Positions 32,448 through 40,471 of a stretch of 64,000 nt of DNA are shown here, one piece after another (the stretch's first letter is position 1; each line of letters starts with the position of its first letter). Both the position numbers and the translations under genes were made by a program. The notes under the pieces were generated by a model. That model was given only the letters and a program-made list of their open reading frames with translations. It had not been told where the DNA came from and ran no database searches. The DNA comes from Oscillospiraceae bacterium (lineage in GTDB: Bacteria > Bacillota > Clostridia > Oscillospirales > Ruminococcaceae), in NCBI GenBank assembly GCA_017466865.1, contig JAFTTI010000021.1, positions 293,863 through 357,862 on the forward strand, in the 5' to 3' direction.

Positions 32448-35400
32448 TGGGCTTTACAGACGGACAGATAAATGCTATAAACGCAAGAGGACAGAGTATT
32501 CTTGTTTCGGCAGGTGCGGGAAGCGGTAAGACAAGTGTTCTTATCGAAAGACTGATAAAGATTCTTTCTGATGAAGAAAACAAGACACCTGCCGAAAAGG
32601 TTATTGTTGTTACCTTTACAAAAGACGCTGCTGCACAGATAAGACAGAGACTTTCGGCGGCGCTTGAAAAGAAACTTGCTGAAGAACCCGATAACTTGTG
32701 GCTTATGACACAGCAATCAAACCTTTGTTTTGCAAAGATTTCTACAATACATTCCTTCTGTTTTGATATGATAAGGGACAATGCAGAGCTCGCAGGGGTT
32801 TTATCGGATTTCAGAGTTGCTGATGAAAATGAAGAAAAAATCATTATTTCATCTGCTGTTAAAAATGTTATTGAAAACTTATCACTTTGTTCACCCGATA
32901 TAAAAAACGAACTCAGGGATTTTTTTTGTAAAAAGAAAGATCGTGAACTTCATGAAGTTCTGACGACGGTTTATAACTATGCGGTTTCTATGCCTTTTTA
33001 TGAGGATATTCTTTCTGATATTCTTAACGGTTTTTCAGGAAATGCTGATGAAATAAAGAAAGAATATATGGTGATTCTTGCTGAACAGGTAAAGGATTTT
33101 TCTGAAACTGCACTTTTCTGTAAAAGTCTTGCTGAAAGCGTTTCTGCAACAAAGGTTATGGGACTTTTTGAGGCTGAATATAACGCTTTCGTGAATATAG
33201 CAGAAAAAATAACAGACGAAACAATTTCTTATGATGACAGAATAGCAATTTTAGGTTCGGTTGATTTCGATAGAATGCCGTCATTCAAGGCTGAAAACGA
33301 CAATGAGGAATCTGTTAAGGAACAGTATGGCAAACTGAGAAATAAATACAAAGACAAATACAAGAAAATATGCAATGATCATCTGTTCAGAAACGATGAT
33401 ATAAATGATGACAGAGAAGTACATAAAAAGATACTTTCTTATCTTATTGAAATCGTTAAGGAAATCGATGACGAGGTTTATGAAATAAAAGAAGAGAAGA
33501 ATGTTCTTACTTTCTCTGACGCGGAAAGAGTTTCTGTAAACCTTCTTTGTGAAAAAGATGATAAAGGAAATATCATTAAAACAGAACTTGCTGAAAATCT
33601 TTCGGATTATTACGGCGAAATAATGATAGATGAATATCAGGATTCGAACGCTATGCAGGACCTTATATTCAGAATGTTATCAAAGGATTCGGAAAATCTT
33701 TTTGTTGTCGGCGATATAAAGCAGTCTATCTATCGTTTCAGACAATCAGATCCTACTATCTTTGCAGATGCTCTGAAATCTGCGGTTGAATATGATACTG
33801 CGGGAGAAAAGGATCCTGCTGTTATAAGACTCAATGACAATTTCAGAAGCAGTGAAGATGTTGTTGATTTTGTAAACTTTGTATTCTCGCTTATCATGAG
33901 TGAAAAGGTCGGAGAGGTTGACTATTCTGATAATCAATCGCTTAAGGCTTCGGCGGAATATCCTGAACTTGAAAGAAAAACAGAAATCATTATAGTAAAT
34001 GAAGAATATTCAGAAGATGATGACGATACTGATGCAGATGATGATACTGCCGAAGAAAAGATTGATGTTGAGGCTGTCAAATCAGAGGCTGTTGCGGTTG
34101 CGACAAAGATAAAGGAAATGCTTTCTTCTGAAGAGAAAATAGTAAGGGTTGACAAGGACACTTCGAGAAGATGTCAGCCGAGGGATTTCTGTATACTCAC
34201 CAGAACAAAAGGTGCAGGACTTATTTTTGCTGAAGCACTTGAAAATCACGGCATAAGGGTTGCAAACGAAGATACAACAGGTTATCTTAAATCGAATGAA
34301 ATGTCGGTTTTAATAAATCTTCTCAAGATAATTGACAATCCCTTGCTTGATATTCCTATGGCGTCGGTTATGATGTCGGCAATGTTTATGTTCACACCTG
34401 ACGAAATAGCAAAGATAAGACTTTGTAAGAAAAAAGTGCCGCTTTACAGAGCGGTATGTATTGCGATTCAGAACGAAAACGAGGATTATTATCCTAAACT
34501 CAAAGCGTTCAAGGACAGTCTTGATAAACTGAGGCTTCTGGCGGCAGGATACAGTCTTGAAAAATTGATAAGAACGATTTATGACAGCACTGATTATCTC
34601 ACCGTTATGCAACTTTATGGTGACGGTGAAAAAAAGAAGGCTAATCTTCGTCTTATACTCGAATATGCAAAGGGATATGAACAGAACTATAATGGCGGAC
34701 TTTCGGGATTTGTAAGATACATAAATAATGTCTTTGATAACGGCGGAGATTTTAAAAAGGTTTCTATTGCGTCGGAATCGGATAATGTTGTAAGCATTAA
34801 AACTATACATAAGTCGAAAGGTCTTGAATATCCGTTTGTTTTCCTTTGTTCTGTTTCGACGGCGTTTAATAAAACGGACCTTAAATCACAGATACAGACA
34901 GATGGCAAAAACGGAATAGGATTTAAAATCAGAAACCGTGATGAACTGAAATACTATGACAGTATATATCATTATGTTTACGGAAAAAGAAATGAATCTT
35001 ACCTTGTGAGTGAAGAAATGCGACTTTTGTATGTTGCGATGACAAGAGCAAAGGATAAGCTTTTTATTACTTTAAAGAATGGTAAGAAGCTTGAAAAATC
35101 GCTTTCAAAAGCGACTATTTCTCTGAATACAAACGGTGGAATAAGCAATAGTCTTACTGCAAAGGCGGAATGTATGGCGGATTGGATTCTGCCTGTTCTG
35201 ATGCTTCATCCGAAGGGGCAGATTTTAAGAGATCTGTCAAACGGATTTATGTGTAAAACATTTGATGAGAGTGTTGTTCCTGATGTTGAATTTACTGTAT
35301 GGGAAAACGATAGTATTGCTATGGTTAAAAAGCATACAGCGAAAGCGGATGATGACAAACTTAAAGAACTTGAAGCGGCAATAGGATATGAATATGATCT

Positions 35401-36019
35401 TTCGCTTTCAGAAACTGCGGCTAAACTTACGGTTACCGAAATTGCTGCGGAAAGCAGGGAAATGACGCTTAAAAGACCTAAATTCGTTACTTCTGAAGGT
35501 AAATTATCGGGCGCGGAAAAGGGTACTGCTACTCACCTTTTTATGCAGTACTGCGATATGAGTCTTGCGGAAAAGGATGTTTCTTCCGAAAGGGACAGAC
35601 TTTATGAAAAAGGACTGCTCGGCAACAAGGAAAGTACCGCTATTGAAATTCCTCTTATCGAAAAGTTTTTTGGGTCAGACCTTTATTCACGCATGAAGTC
35701 TGCGAAAAATCTTGAGAGAGAAAGAAAGTTTCTTCTTCGCATCGCTGATATTGATGTTCCCGATGAACTTAAAAATATCTATAAAGACACCGATGGAATG
35801 ATTCAGGGAGTTATCGACTGTCTTTTTGAAGAAGATGATGGTATTATTGTTGTTGACTATAAGACTGACTCTTCAAAGGATGAAGAAGCGTTAAGAGCGG
35901 AATATGCGCCCCAGCTTACACTCTATAAAGCTGCACTTGAGGCTGTTTATGACAAGAAGGTTAAAGAGGCGGTTATATATTCATTCAGGCTCGGCAGGGA
36001 AATAAGAATTTCTGCATAA
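32447..36019 (+). CDS. addA: ATP-dependent helicase/nuclease subunit A
   Basis: A 1190-residue UvrD-family 3'-5' helicase with a C-terminal RecB nuclease. Walker A is SAGAGSGKTSV (residues 22-32), motif II is IMIDEYQDSNAMQD near 395, motif III-IV is FVVGDIKQSIYRFRQSDP, and motif V-VI has VSIKTIHKSKGLEYPFVFL and RLLYVAMTRAKDKLF. The nuclease Asp/Lys set is in MIQGVIDCLFEEDDGIIVVDYKTDSSK near residue 1140. An acidic insertion (DDDDTDADDDTAEEK, around 528) is a local peculiarity. It works with AddB and is coupled to it by a 1-nt overlap. No terminator is obvious between addA and rpsF, but a new promoter follows. Confidence 0.95.
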   Translation: MGFTDGQINAINARGQSILVSAGAGSGKTSVLIERLIKILSDEENKTPAEKVIVVTFTKDAAAQIRQRLSAALEKKLAEEPDNLWLMTQQSNLCFAKISTIHSFCFDMIRDNAELAGVLSDFRVADENEEKIIISSAVKNVIENLSLCSPDIKNELRDFFCKKKDRELHEVLTTVYNYAVSMPFYEDILSDILNGFSGNADEIKKEYMVILAEQVKDFSETALFCKSLAESVSATKVMGLFEAEYNAFVNIAEKITDETISYDDRIAILGSVDFDRMPSFKAENDNEESVKEQYGKLRNKYKDKYKKICNDHLFRNDDINDDREVHKKILSYLIEIVKEIDDEVYEIKEEKNVLTFSDAERVSVNLLCEKDDKGNIIKTELAENLSDYYGEIMIDEYQDSNAMQDLIFRMLSKDSENLFVVGDIKQSIYRFRQSDPTIFADALKSAVEYDTAGEKDPAVIRLNDNFRSSEDVVDFVNFVFSLIMSEKVGEVDYSDNQSLKASAEYPELERKTEIIIVNEEYSEDDDDTDADDDTAEEKIDVEAVKSEAVAVATKIKEMLSSEEKIVRVDKDTSRRCQPRDFCILTRTKGAGLIFAEALENHGIRVANEDTTGYLKSNEMSVLINLLKIIDNPLLDIPMASVMMSAMFMFTPDEIAKIRLCKKKVPLYRAVCIAIQNENEDYYPKLKAFKDSLDKLRLLAAGYSLEKLIRTIYDSTDYLTVMQLYGDGEKKKANLRLILEYAKGYEQNYNGGLSGFVRYINNVFDNGGDFKKVSIASESDNVVSIKTIHKSKGLEYPFVFLCSVSTAFNKTDLKSQIQTDGKNGIGFKIRNRDELKYYDSIYHYVYGKRNESYLVSEEMRLLYVAMTRAKDKLFITLKNGKKLEKSLSKATISLNTNGGISNSLTAKAECMADWILPVLMLHPKGQILRDLSNGFMCKTFDESVVPDVEFTVWENDSIAMVKKHTAKADDDKLKELEAAIGYEYDLSLSETAAKLTVTEIAAESREMTLKRPKFVTSEGKLSGAEKGTATHLFMQYCDMSLAEKDVSSERDRLYEKGLLGNKESTAIEIPLIEKFFGSDLYSRMKSAKNLERERKFLLRIADIDVPDELKNIYKDTDGMIQGVIDCLFEEDDGIIVVDYKTDSSKDEEALRAEYAPQLTLYKAALEAVYDKKVKEAVIYSFRLGREIRISA

Positions 36020-36035
36020 ATTTTCAAAAAAGGTG

Positions 36036-36064
36036 TTGACAAACTCTACAAAGTTTGGTACAAT
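36036..36064 (+). promoter_or_regulatory. promoter of rpsF-ssb-rpsR
   Basis: TTGACA (36036-36041), 17 nt, TACAAT (36059-36064). Confidence 0.8.
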
Positions 36065-36078
36065 GTTTTAGTATCCTT

Positions 36079-36100
36079 GCTCATACCAATGAGTATGGGC
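36079..36100 (+). promoter_or_regulatory. hairpin in the rpsF leader
   Basis: GCTCATAC (36079-36086) pairs with GTATGGGC (36093-36100), one G-U pair, in the 5' leader of the S6-SSB-S18 operon. S6:S18 is known to bind such leaders in several bacteria; whether this hairpin is that element is inference. Confidence 0.4.
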
Positions 36101-36125
36101 GAAATCCAGAAGGAGGTGTAACACA

Positions 36126-36416
36126 ATGGCAAAAGTAACAGCAACTTACGAAACAATGCTCGTTTTCAACACAAAACTCGGTGAAGACGGAGTTAAGGCA
36201 CTCGTTGAAAAGTTCAAGTCTTTAATCGAAGCAAACGGAACAATCGATTCAATCGATGAATGGGGCAAGCGTAAACTTGCTTATGCTATTGAGGACGAAA
36301 CAGAGGGTTATTATGTTCTTTACACATTTACATGTAAGCCTGATTTCCCTGCTGAACTCGAAAGAATCGTAAAGATTACTGACGGAGTTCTTCGTTCACT
36401 CACAATAGTAAAGTAA
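36126..36416 (+). CDS. rpsF: 30S ribosomal protein S6
   Basis: A 96-residue ribosomal protein that binds S18 and the central domain of 16S rRNA. The sequence YETMLVFNTKLGEDGVKALVEKFKSLIE, then DEWGKRKLAYAIEDETEGYYVLYTF and RIVKITDGVLRSLTIVK is the full S6 fold. A strong AGAAGGAGGTG site precedes ATG. Codons are of the highly expressed class. It is the first gene of the conserved S6-SSB-S18 operon. Confidence 0.97.
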   Translation: MAKVTATYETMLVFNTKLGEDGVKALVEKFKSLIEANGTIDSIDEWGKRKLAYAIEDETEGYYVLYTFTCKPDFPAELERIVKITDGVLRSLTIVK

Positions 36417-36435
36417 GCAGAAAGGGGTAATTGTT

Positions 36436-36921
36436 ATGTTGAACAAGGTAATACTCATGGGCAGACTTACTGCTGACCCTGAACTCAGACAGACAGCATC
36501 AAACACTTCGACTTGTCGTTTCACAGTTGCCTGCGACAGAAATTTTGTCGGACAGGGACAGGAAAGACAGGCTGATTTCATTACTGTTGTCGCTTGGAGA
36601 CAGACTGCTGAATTTGTAAGCAGATACTTCAAAAAAGGCAGTATGATTGTTGTTGAAGGAAATCTGAGAACAGGTTCTTACACAGATAAGAAGTACCCCG
36701 ATGTAAAACACTACACAACGGAAGTTTATGCTGATCAGGTTTATTTTGGCGATTCAAAGAAAACCGATGGCACAGGCACAGGTAACTATGCTGAAAACAG
36801 AAACTTCCAGGCTCCAAAGCAGGAAGCACCCGCTCCGGCACCCGAAAACACAGATGCCCTTACAATAGGAAATCTTGGTGAATTCGAAGAAATTATCGGA
36901 GATGGCAGCCTGCCGTTCTAA
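36436..36921 (+). CDS. ssb: single-stranded DNA-binding protein
   Basis: A 161-residue SSB. The OB fold comprises MLNKVILMGRLTADPELRQT, TCRFTVACDRNF, ADFITVVAWRQTAEFVSRYFKKGSMIVVEGNLRTGSYTD and YTTEVYADQVYF (residues 1-105). A Pro/Ala/Gln-rich flexible linker follows, and the acidic tip ends in GDGSLPF, the hook for partner proteins; its Ser and Leu vary from the usual DDDIPF. It binds ssDNA in replication, repair and recombination. The gene sits between rpsF (19-nt gap) and rpsR (42-nt gap), the normal Firmicutes order. Confidence 0.97.
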   Translation: MLNKVILMGRLTADPELRQTASNTSTCRFTVACDRNFVGQGQERQADFITVVAWRQTAEFVSRYFKKGSMIVVEGNLRTGSYTDKKYPDVKHYTTEVYADQVYFGDSKKTDGTGTGNYAENRNFQAPKQEAPAPAPENTDALTIGNLGEFEEIIGDGSLPF

Positions 36922-36963
36922 CTAAAAAAGTTTCGATTAAATTTTGAAAAGGAGGGTTTTGTA

Positions 36964-37218
36964 ATGGAAAGACAGGAAAGAGAAAACAAGGGCGGACGTA
37001 TGCAGAGAAAATCTCGTAAAAAGGTTTGTCAGTTCTGCGTTGACCGTGCTGAAAAGATAGACTACAAGGATATCGCTAAGCTCAAGAAGTGCATGACAGA
37101 ACGTTCAAAGATTCTTCCCCGCCGTGTAACAGGCACATGCGCTTATCATCAGAGAGAACTCACAATCGCTATCAAGAGAGCAAGACATCTTGCACTTATT
37201 CCTTATGTTAGCGACTAA
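36964..37218 (+). CDS. rpsR: 30S ribosomal protein S18
   Basis: An 84-residue ribosomal protein, partner of S6. [45 protein letters not shown] and [13 protein letters not shown] identify it. The four metal-type ligands (two Cys in CQFC, then Cys and His in GTCAYHQR) indicate the zinc-binding C+ form of S18 rather than the zinc-free paralogue. AAGGAGG precedes ATG. A terminator follows directly. Confidence 0.97.
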   Translation: MERQERENKGGRMQRKSRKKVCQFCVDRAEKIDYKDIAKLKKCMTERSKILPRRVTGTCAYHQRELTIAIKRARHLALIPYVSD

Positions 37219-37231
37219 TTTACAAAACTTT

Positions 37232-37262
37232 AAGCACCACTTTATAAAGTGGTGCTTTTTTA
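37232..37262 (+). terminator. intrinsic terminator of rpsF-ssb-rpsR
   Basis: AAGCACCACTTT (37232-37243) pairs with AAAGTGGTGCTT (37246-37257), tight loop, followed by TTTTTA. The next promoter begins immediately after it. Confidence 0.88.
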
Positions 37263-37291
37263 TTGACATTATATTATCAATGGTGTATAAT
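37263..37291 (+). promoter_or_regulatory. consensus promoter of the hydrogenase-maturation operon
   Basis: TTGACA (37263-37268), 17 nt, TATAAT (37286-37291): both hexamers perfect. Transcription should start near 37298. Confidence 0.85.
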
Positions 37292-37297
37292 ATATAT

Positions 37298-37454
37298 GAC
37301 GGATAACGCGGATGTTCCGCGGGGTTGGTCGGTTTTAAGAAACAAACCATCGGGTTGTTTGGATTTTCCGGATAATCGGCAGGCTTTTATAAGAAAACAG
37401 CGCATCTATGCGTTTTTTGCCACGCCTTTTCTTCGGGAAAAAGGCGTTTTTTAT
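37298..37454 (+). ncRNA. structured leader RNA ending in an intrinsic terminator
   Basis: About 157 nt of non-coding leader or a separate small RNA. Hairpins: CGCGGA/TCCGCG (37307-37321), an AAACAA-CC/GG-TTGTTT arm near 37340-37360, a small CGCA/TGCG stem before six T (37401-37418), and a terminator at 37422-37454. No known riboswitch class was recognised. A weak alternative pairing of AAAACAGCG (37394-37402) with CGCCTTTT (37423-37430) could break the terminator. It may be a cis attenuator for the hyd genes or a free small RNA. Confidence 0.5.
37422..37454 (+). terminator. intrinsic terminator inside the hyd leader
   Basis: ACGCCTTTT (37422-37430) pairs with AAAAGGCGT (37439-37447), 8-nt loop, followed by TTTTTTA. 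It lies 13 nt upstream of the regulator's likely start codon, so it can block the operon. Confidence 0.8.
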
Positions 37455-37466
37455 TTGGAAGGGAGC

Positions 37467-37721
37467 GTGGAGAAAACGGAAAATCGTATAGGTGTTATAG
37501 GGATAATAATTGAGTCTGACGAGGCTGTGAGCAGGGTTAATGAAACCTTACACGAATACCGCGATATAATCGCAGCAAGACTCGGGCTTCCTTATCACGA
37601 AAGAAAATGCTCGGTAATATCAATCATAGTTGATGCTGATGCGGATAAAATCAGCGCACTTGCAGGAAACTTAGGAAAAATAGATGGAGTTTCTGCAAAA
37701 TCGGCAATCCAGAAAAAGTAA
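37467..37721 (+). CDS. putative iron-only hydrogenase system regulator (TM1266-like)
   Basis: About 84 residues with a ferredoxin-like (ACT/NikR-C-like) fold. ENRIGVIGIIIESDEAVSRVN at the start, NETLHEYRDIIAARLGLPYHERKCSVISIIVDAD in the middle and KIDGVSAKSAIQKK at the end match the small TM1266-type proteins that accompany [FeFe]-hydrogenase maturation genes and are annotated as putative regulators. The frame stays open back to 37263, but that part encodes the structured leader. GTG at 37467 gives the normal family length, although GGAAGGGAG is very close to it; TTG at 37455 is the alternative. hydG follows after 13 nt. There is no DNA-binding domain, so any regulatory role is through a partner or ligand. 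Confidence 0.75.
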   Translation: MEKTENRIGVIGIIIESDEAVSRVNETLHEYRDIIAARLGLPYHERKCSVISIIVDADADKISALAGNLGKIDGVSAKSAIQKK

Positions 37722-37734
37722 AGGAGAATGAAAA

Positions 37735-39150
37735 ATGTTTAATCCAAAATCACTTAAAGCAGAAGAATTTATCTCACACGAGGAAATTTTATCGACACTT
37801 GAATATGCCGATAAAAATAAGGATAATATGGAGCTTGTTGACCAGATAATCGCAAAGGCAAAGGAAAGAAAAGGCCTTTCGCACAGAGAAGCGTCTGTTC
37901 TTCTTGCTTGTGACAACGAAGAAAAAATCAAGGAAATCTATGCTCTCGCTGAACAGATAAAGAAGGATTTTTATGGTAACAGAATAGTTATGTTTGCTCC
38001 TCTTTATCTTTCAAACTACTGCGTAAACGGATGCGTTTACTGTCCTTATCATCTTAAAAACAATCATATCGCAAGAAAGAAACTTACTCAGGAAGAAATC
38101 GAAAAGGAAGTTATCGCTTTACAGGATATGGGACACAAAAGACTTGCTATTGAAGCAGGTGAAGACCCTGTAAACAACCCTATTGAATACATCCTCGAAA
38201 GTATCAAGACTATTTATGCAATAAAGCACAAGAATGGTGCTATAAGAAGAGTAAATGTAAATATTGCTGCAACAACTGTTGAAAATTACAGAAAGCTTAA
38301 AGAAGCGGGAATAGGCACTTATATTCTCTTCCAGGAAACATATCACAAGGAAAGCTATGAACAGCTTCATCCGACAGGACCAAAGCACGACTACGCTTAT
38401 CACACAGAAGCTATGGACAGAGCTATGGAAGGTGGAATTGACGATGTAGGTCTTGGTGTTCTTTTCGGACTCGAACTCTATCGTTATGAATTCGCAGGAC
38501 TTCTTATGCACGCTGAACACCTCGAGGCTGTTCATGGGGTAGGTCCTCATACAATAAGCGTTCCTCGTCTTAAGAGAGCGGATGATATTGACCCTGATCA
38601 GTTTGACAACGGAATTTCAGATGAAATATTTGAAAAAATCTGCGCACTTATAAGAATTTCTGTTCCTTACACAGGAATGATTATTTCAACAAGAGAAAGC
38701 CAGGCTGTTCGTGAAAAAGTTATTAAACTCGGCGTTTCACAGATAAGCGGTGCTTCGAGAACATCTGTTGGTGGATACACAGAAGAAGAAAGACCTCACG
38801 ATTCAGAACAGTTTGATGTTTCAGACCAGAGAACTCTTGATGAGGTTGTTCGCTGGCTTATGGAACTCGGCTATATTCCTTCATTCTGCACAGCTTGTTA
38901 CAGAGAGGGAAGAACAGGTGACAGATTTATGAGTCTTTGCAAAGCGGGTCAGATTCAGAACTGTTGTCATCCTAACGCACTTATGACACTCAAAGAATTT
39001 TTAATGGACTATGCTTCTCCCGAAACAAGAGAAATAGGTGAAAAGCTTATTGCAGAAGAAGTTTATAATGTTCCTAAAGAAAAGGTAAGAGAAATCTGTA
39101 AGGAAAACCTCGTTAACATTGAAAACGGAAAGAGAGATTTCAGATTTTAA
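37735..39150 (+). CDS. hydG: [FeFe]-hydrogenase H-cluster radical SAM maturase HydG
   Basis: A 471-residue tyrosine lyase that makes CO, CN- and p-cresol from tyrosine to build the Fe(CO)(CN) synthon of the H-cluster. The radical SAM CX3CX2C motif is Cys96, Cys100 and Cys103 (SNYCVNGCVYCPYHLKNN). The C-terminal auxiliary cluster motif is CTACYREGRTGDRFMSLCK, with CX2C then a Cys 14-22 residues on, as in HydG but not ThiH. EAGEDPVNNP carries the SAM-binding segment. The full length matches HydG (about 470). AAAGGAG lies 8 nt before ATG. hydF follows after 16 nt. The hydrogenase itself is outside the window. Confidence 0.95.
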   Translation: MFNPKSLKAEEFISHEEILSTLEYADKNKDNMELVDQIIAKAKERKGLSHREASVLLACDNEEKIKEIYALAEQIKKDFYGNRIVMFAPLYLSNYCVNGCVYCPYHLKNNHIARKKLTQEEIEKEVIALQDMGHKRLAIEAGEDPVNNPIEYILESIKTIYAIKHKNGAIRRVNVNIAATTVENYRKLKEAGIGTYILFQETYHKESYEQLHPTGPKHDYAYHTEAMDRAMEGGIDDVGLGVLFGLELYRYEFAGLLMHAEHLEAVHGVGPHTISVPRLKRADDIDPDQFDNGISDEIFEKICALIRISVPYTGMIISTRESQAVREKVIKLGVSQISGASRTSVGGYTEEERPHDSEQFDVSDQRTLDEVVRWLMELGYIPSFCTACYREGRTGDRFMSLCKAGQIQNCCHPNALMTLKEFLMDYASPETREIGEKLIAEEVYNVPKEKVREICKENLVNIENGKRDFRF

Positions 39151-39166
39151 CCGATGAGGTGAAATT

Positions 39167-40345
39167 ATGATAAACGAACTCAATCAGACACCCAAGGCGC
39201 TTAGAAAACATATAGGCATTTTCGGTTCGGCAAACGCAGGAAAATCAACACTCGCAAATCTTATTTCGGGGCAGGAGGTTTCTCTTGTCTCGGATGTTGC
39301 GGGAACGACTACCGACCCTGTTTTCAAGCCGATGGAACTTTTACCCGTAGGGCCTGTTGTTATAATAGACACAGCAGGGCTTGACGATAACACAGAACTC
39401 GGAAATTTAAGAACAGACAAGACTTTAAAGCAACTTGACAGTTGCGATATGGCACTTTATGTTTTTACTCCCGATGAGGATGAAGAAAAGGTAAAGAAAA
39501 ATCTTTCTATCTTCAAAGAGAGAAAAATTCCTGTTATCGTCATAGAAAATTTAAAGGGAAAATCATCTCCGTCGGGGAAAAATTTCGGATTTAAAACGAT
39601 TTCAGCGGATTTATCGGTGGAAAACTCTGTTGATATTGTTAAAAACTCGATTATAACCGCACTTTCAGGCGAGGATGAGGAAAAATCAATTACTGCGGAT
39701 TTAGTAAAGTCGGGGGACACAGTTCTTCTTGTTATGCCTCAGGATTCAGCCGCACCAAAGGGCAGACTCATTATGCCTCAGGTTCAGGTTACGAGAGATT
39801 TACTCGATAACGGATGTATCATCATAAGCGTTACTACCGATAAGCTTTCTGACGCTTTATCAAAGCTTAAAAATCAGCCCGACCTTGTTATAACCGATTC
39901 ACAGGTTTTCGGACAGGTGAACAGTATTCTTCCGAAAGAAATAAGGCTGACATCTTTTTCTATGCTTATGGCTAAAAATAAGGGAGATATAGACGAGTTT
40001 GTGAAGGGTGCTTTTGCTATAAGAAACCTTAAAGACGGCGATAAGGTTCTTATAATAGAAAACTGTGCGCACCACATTATGAAGGATGATATTGCGAGAA
40101 TAAAAATTCCTATGATGCTTAAAAAGTTTACGGGTAAAGAACTCGAAATTGTAAACATTTCGGGACAGAATGCATACCCCGATCTTTCTGATGTTAGTCT
40201 TGTAATTCATTGTGGCGGATGTATGATAAACAGAAAGACTATGCTTTCAAAGCAGAAGTATTTTAAAGAAAATGATATTCCGATGACGAATTTCGGAGTG
40301 GCTCTTGCTTTAATGAACGGAATACTTGAAAGAGTAGTTTATTAG
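39167..40345 (+). CDS. hydF: [FeFe]-hydrogenase maturation GTPase HydF
   Basis: A 392-residue scaffold GTPase that receives the 2Fe precursor from HydE and HydG and delivers it to apo-hydrogenase. The G domain has GSANAGKST (residues 20-28), the switch SDVAGTTTDPV, and IIDTAGLDD. A dimerisation domain follows. The C-terminal cluster domain has ENCAHHIMKD (C-x-H pattern near residue 300) and, about 45 residues later, VIHCGGCMINRK with the CxxC pair, together forming the CxH...CxxC cluster site of HydF. The arrangement regulator-hydG-hydF is compact and probably one transcript. Confidence 0.95.
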   Translation: MINELNQTPKALRKHIGIFGSANAGKSTLANLISGQEVSLVSDVAGTTTDPVFKPMELLPVGPVVIIDTAGLDDNTELGNLRTDKTLKQLDSCDMALYVFTPDEDEEKVKKNLSIFKERKIPVIVIENLKGKSSPSGKNFGFKTISADLSVENSVDIVKNSIITALSGEDEEKSITADLVKSGDTVLLVMPQDSAAPKGRLIMPQVQVTRDLLDNGCIIISVTTDKLSDALSKLKNQPDLVITDSQVFGQVNSILPKEIRLTSFSMLMAKNKGDIDEFVKGAFAIRNLKDGDKVLIIENCAHHIMKDDIARIKIPMMLKKFTGKELEIVNISGQNAYPDLSDVSLVIHCGGCMINRKTMLSKQKYFKENDIPMTNFGVALALMNGILERVVY

Positions 40346-40404
40346 TATTGTAAAAATGCATAAGCAAAAGGATATGTGAGTATTCTTTTTGTAGGAAAAT
40401 ATCA

Positions 40405-40433
40405 TTGAAAAGAGAGCTATTTGATGATATACT
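40405..40433 (+). promoter_or_regulatory. promoter of the ApgM-type gene
   Basis: TTGAAA (40405-40410), 17 nt, TATACT (40428-40433). Confidence 0.65.
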
Positions 40434-40471
40434 TTAATTGAAATAAAACTTTTATTCAAGGAGGGGTTTTT

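Noticed and set aside
37296-37466. In-frame ATG at 37296 giving the hydrogenase regulator a 57-residue N-terminal extension
   Set aside because: The stretch overlaps strong hairpins and a terminator, has no ribosome-binding site, and the family is about 80 residues long.
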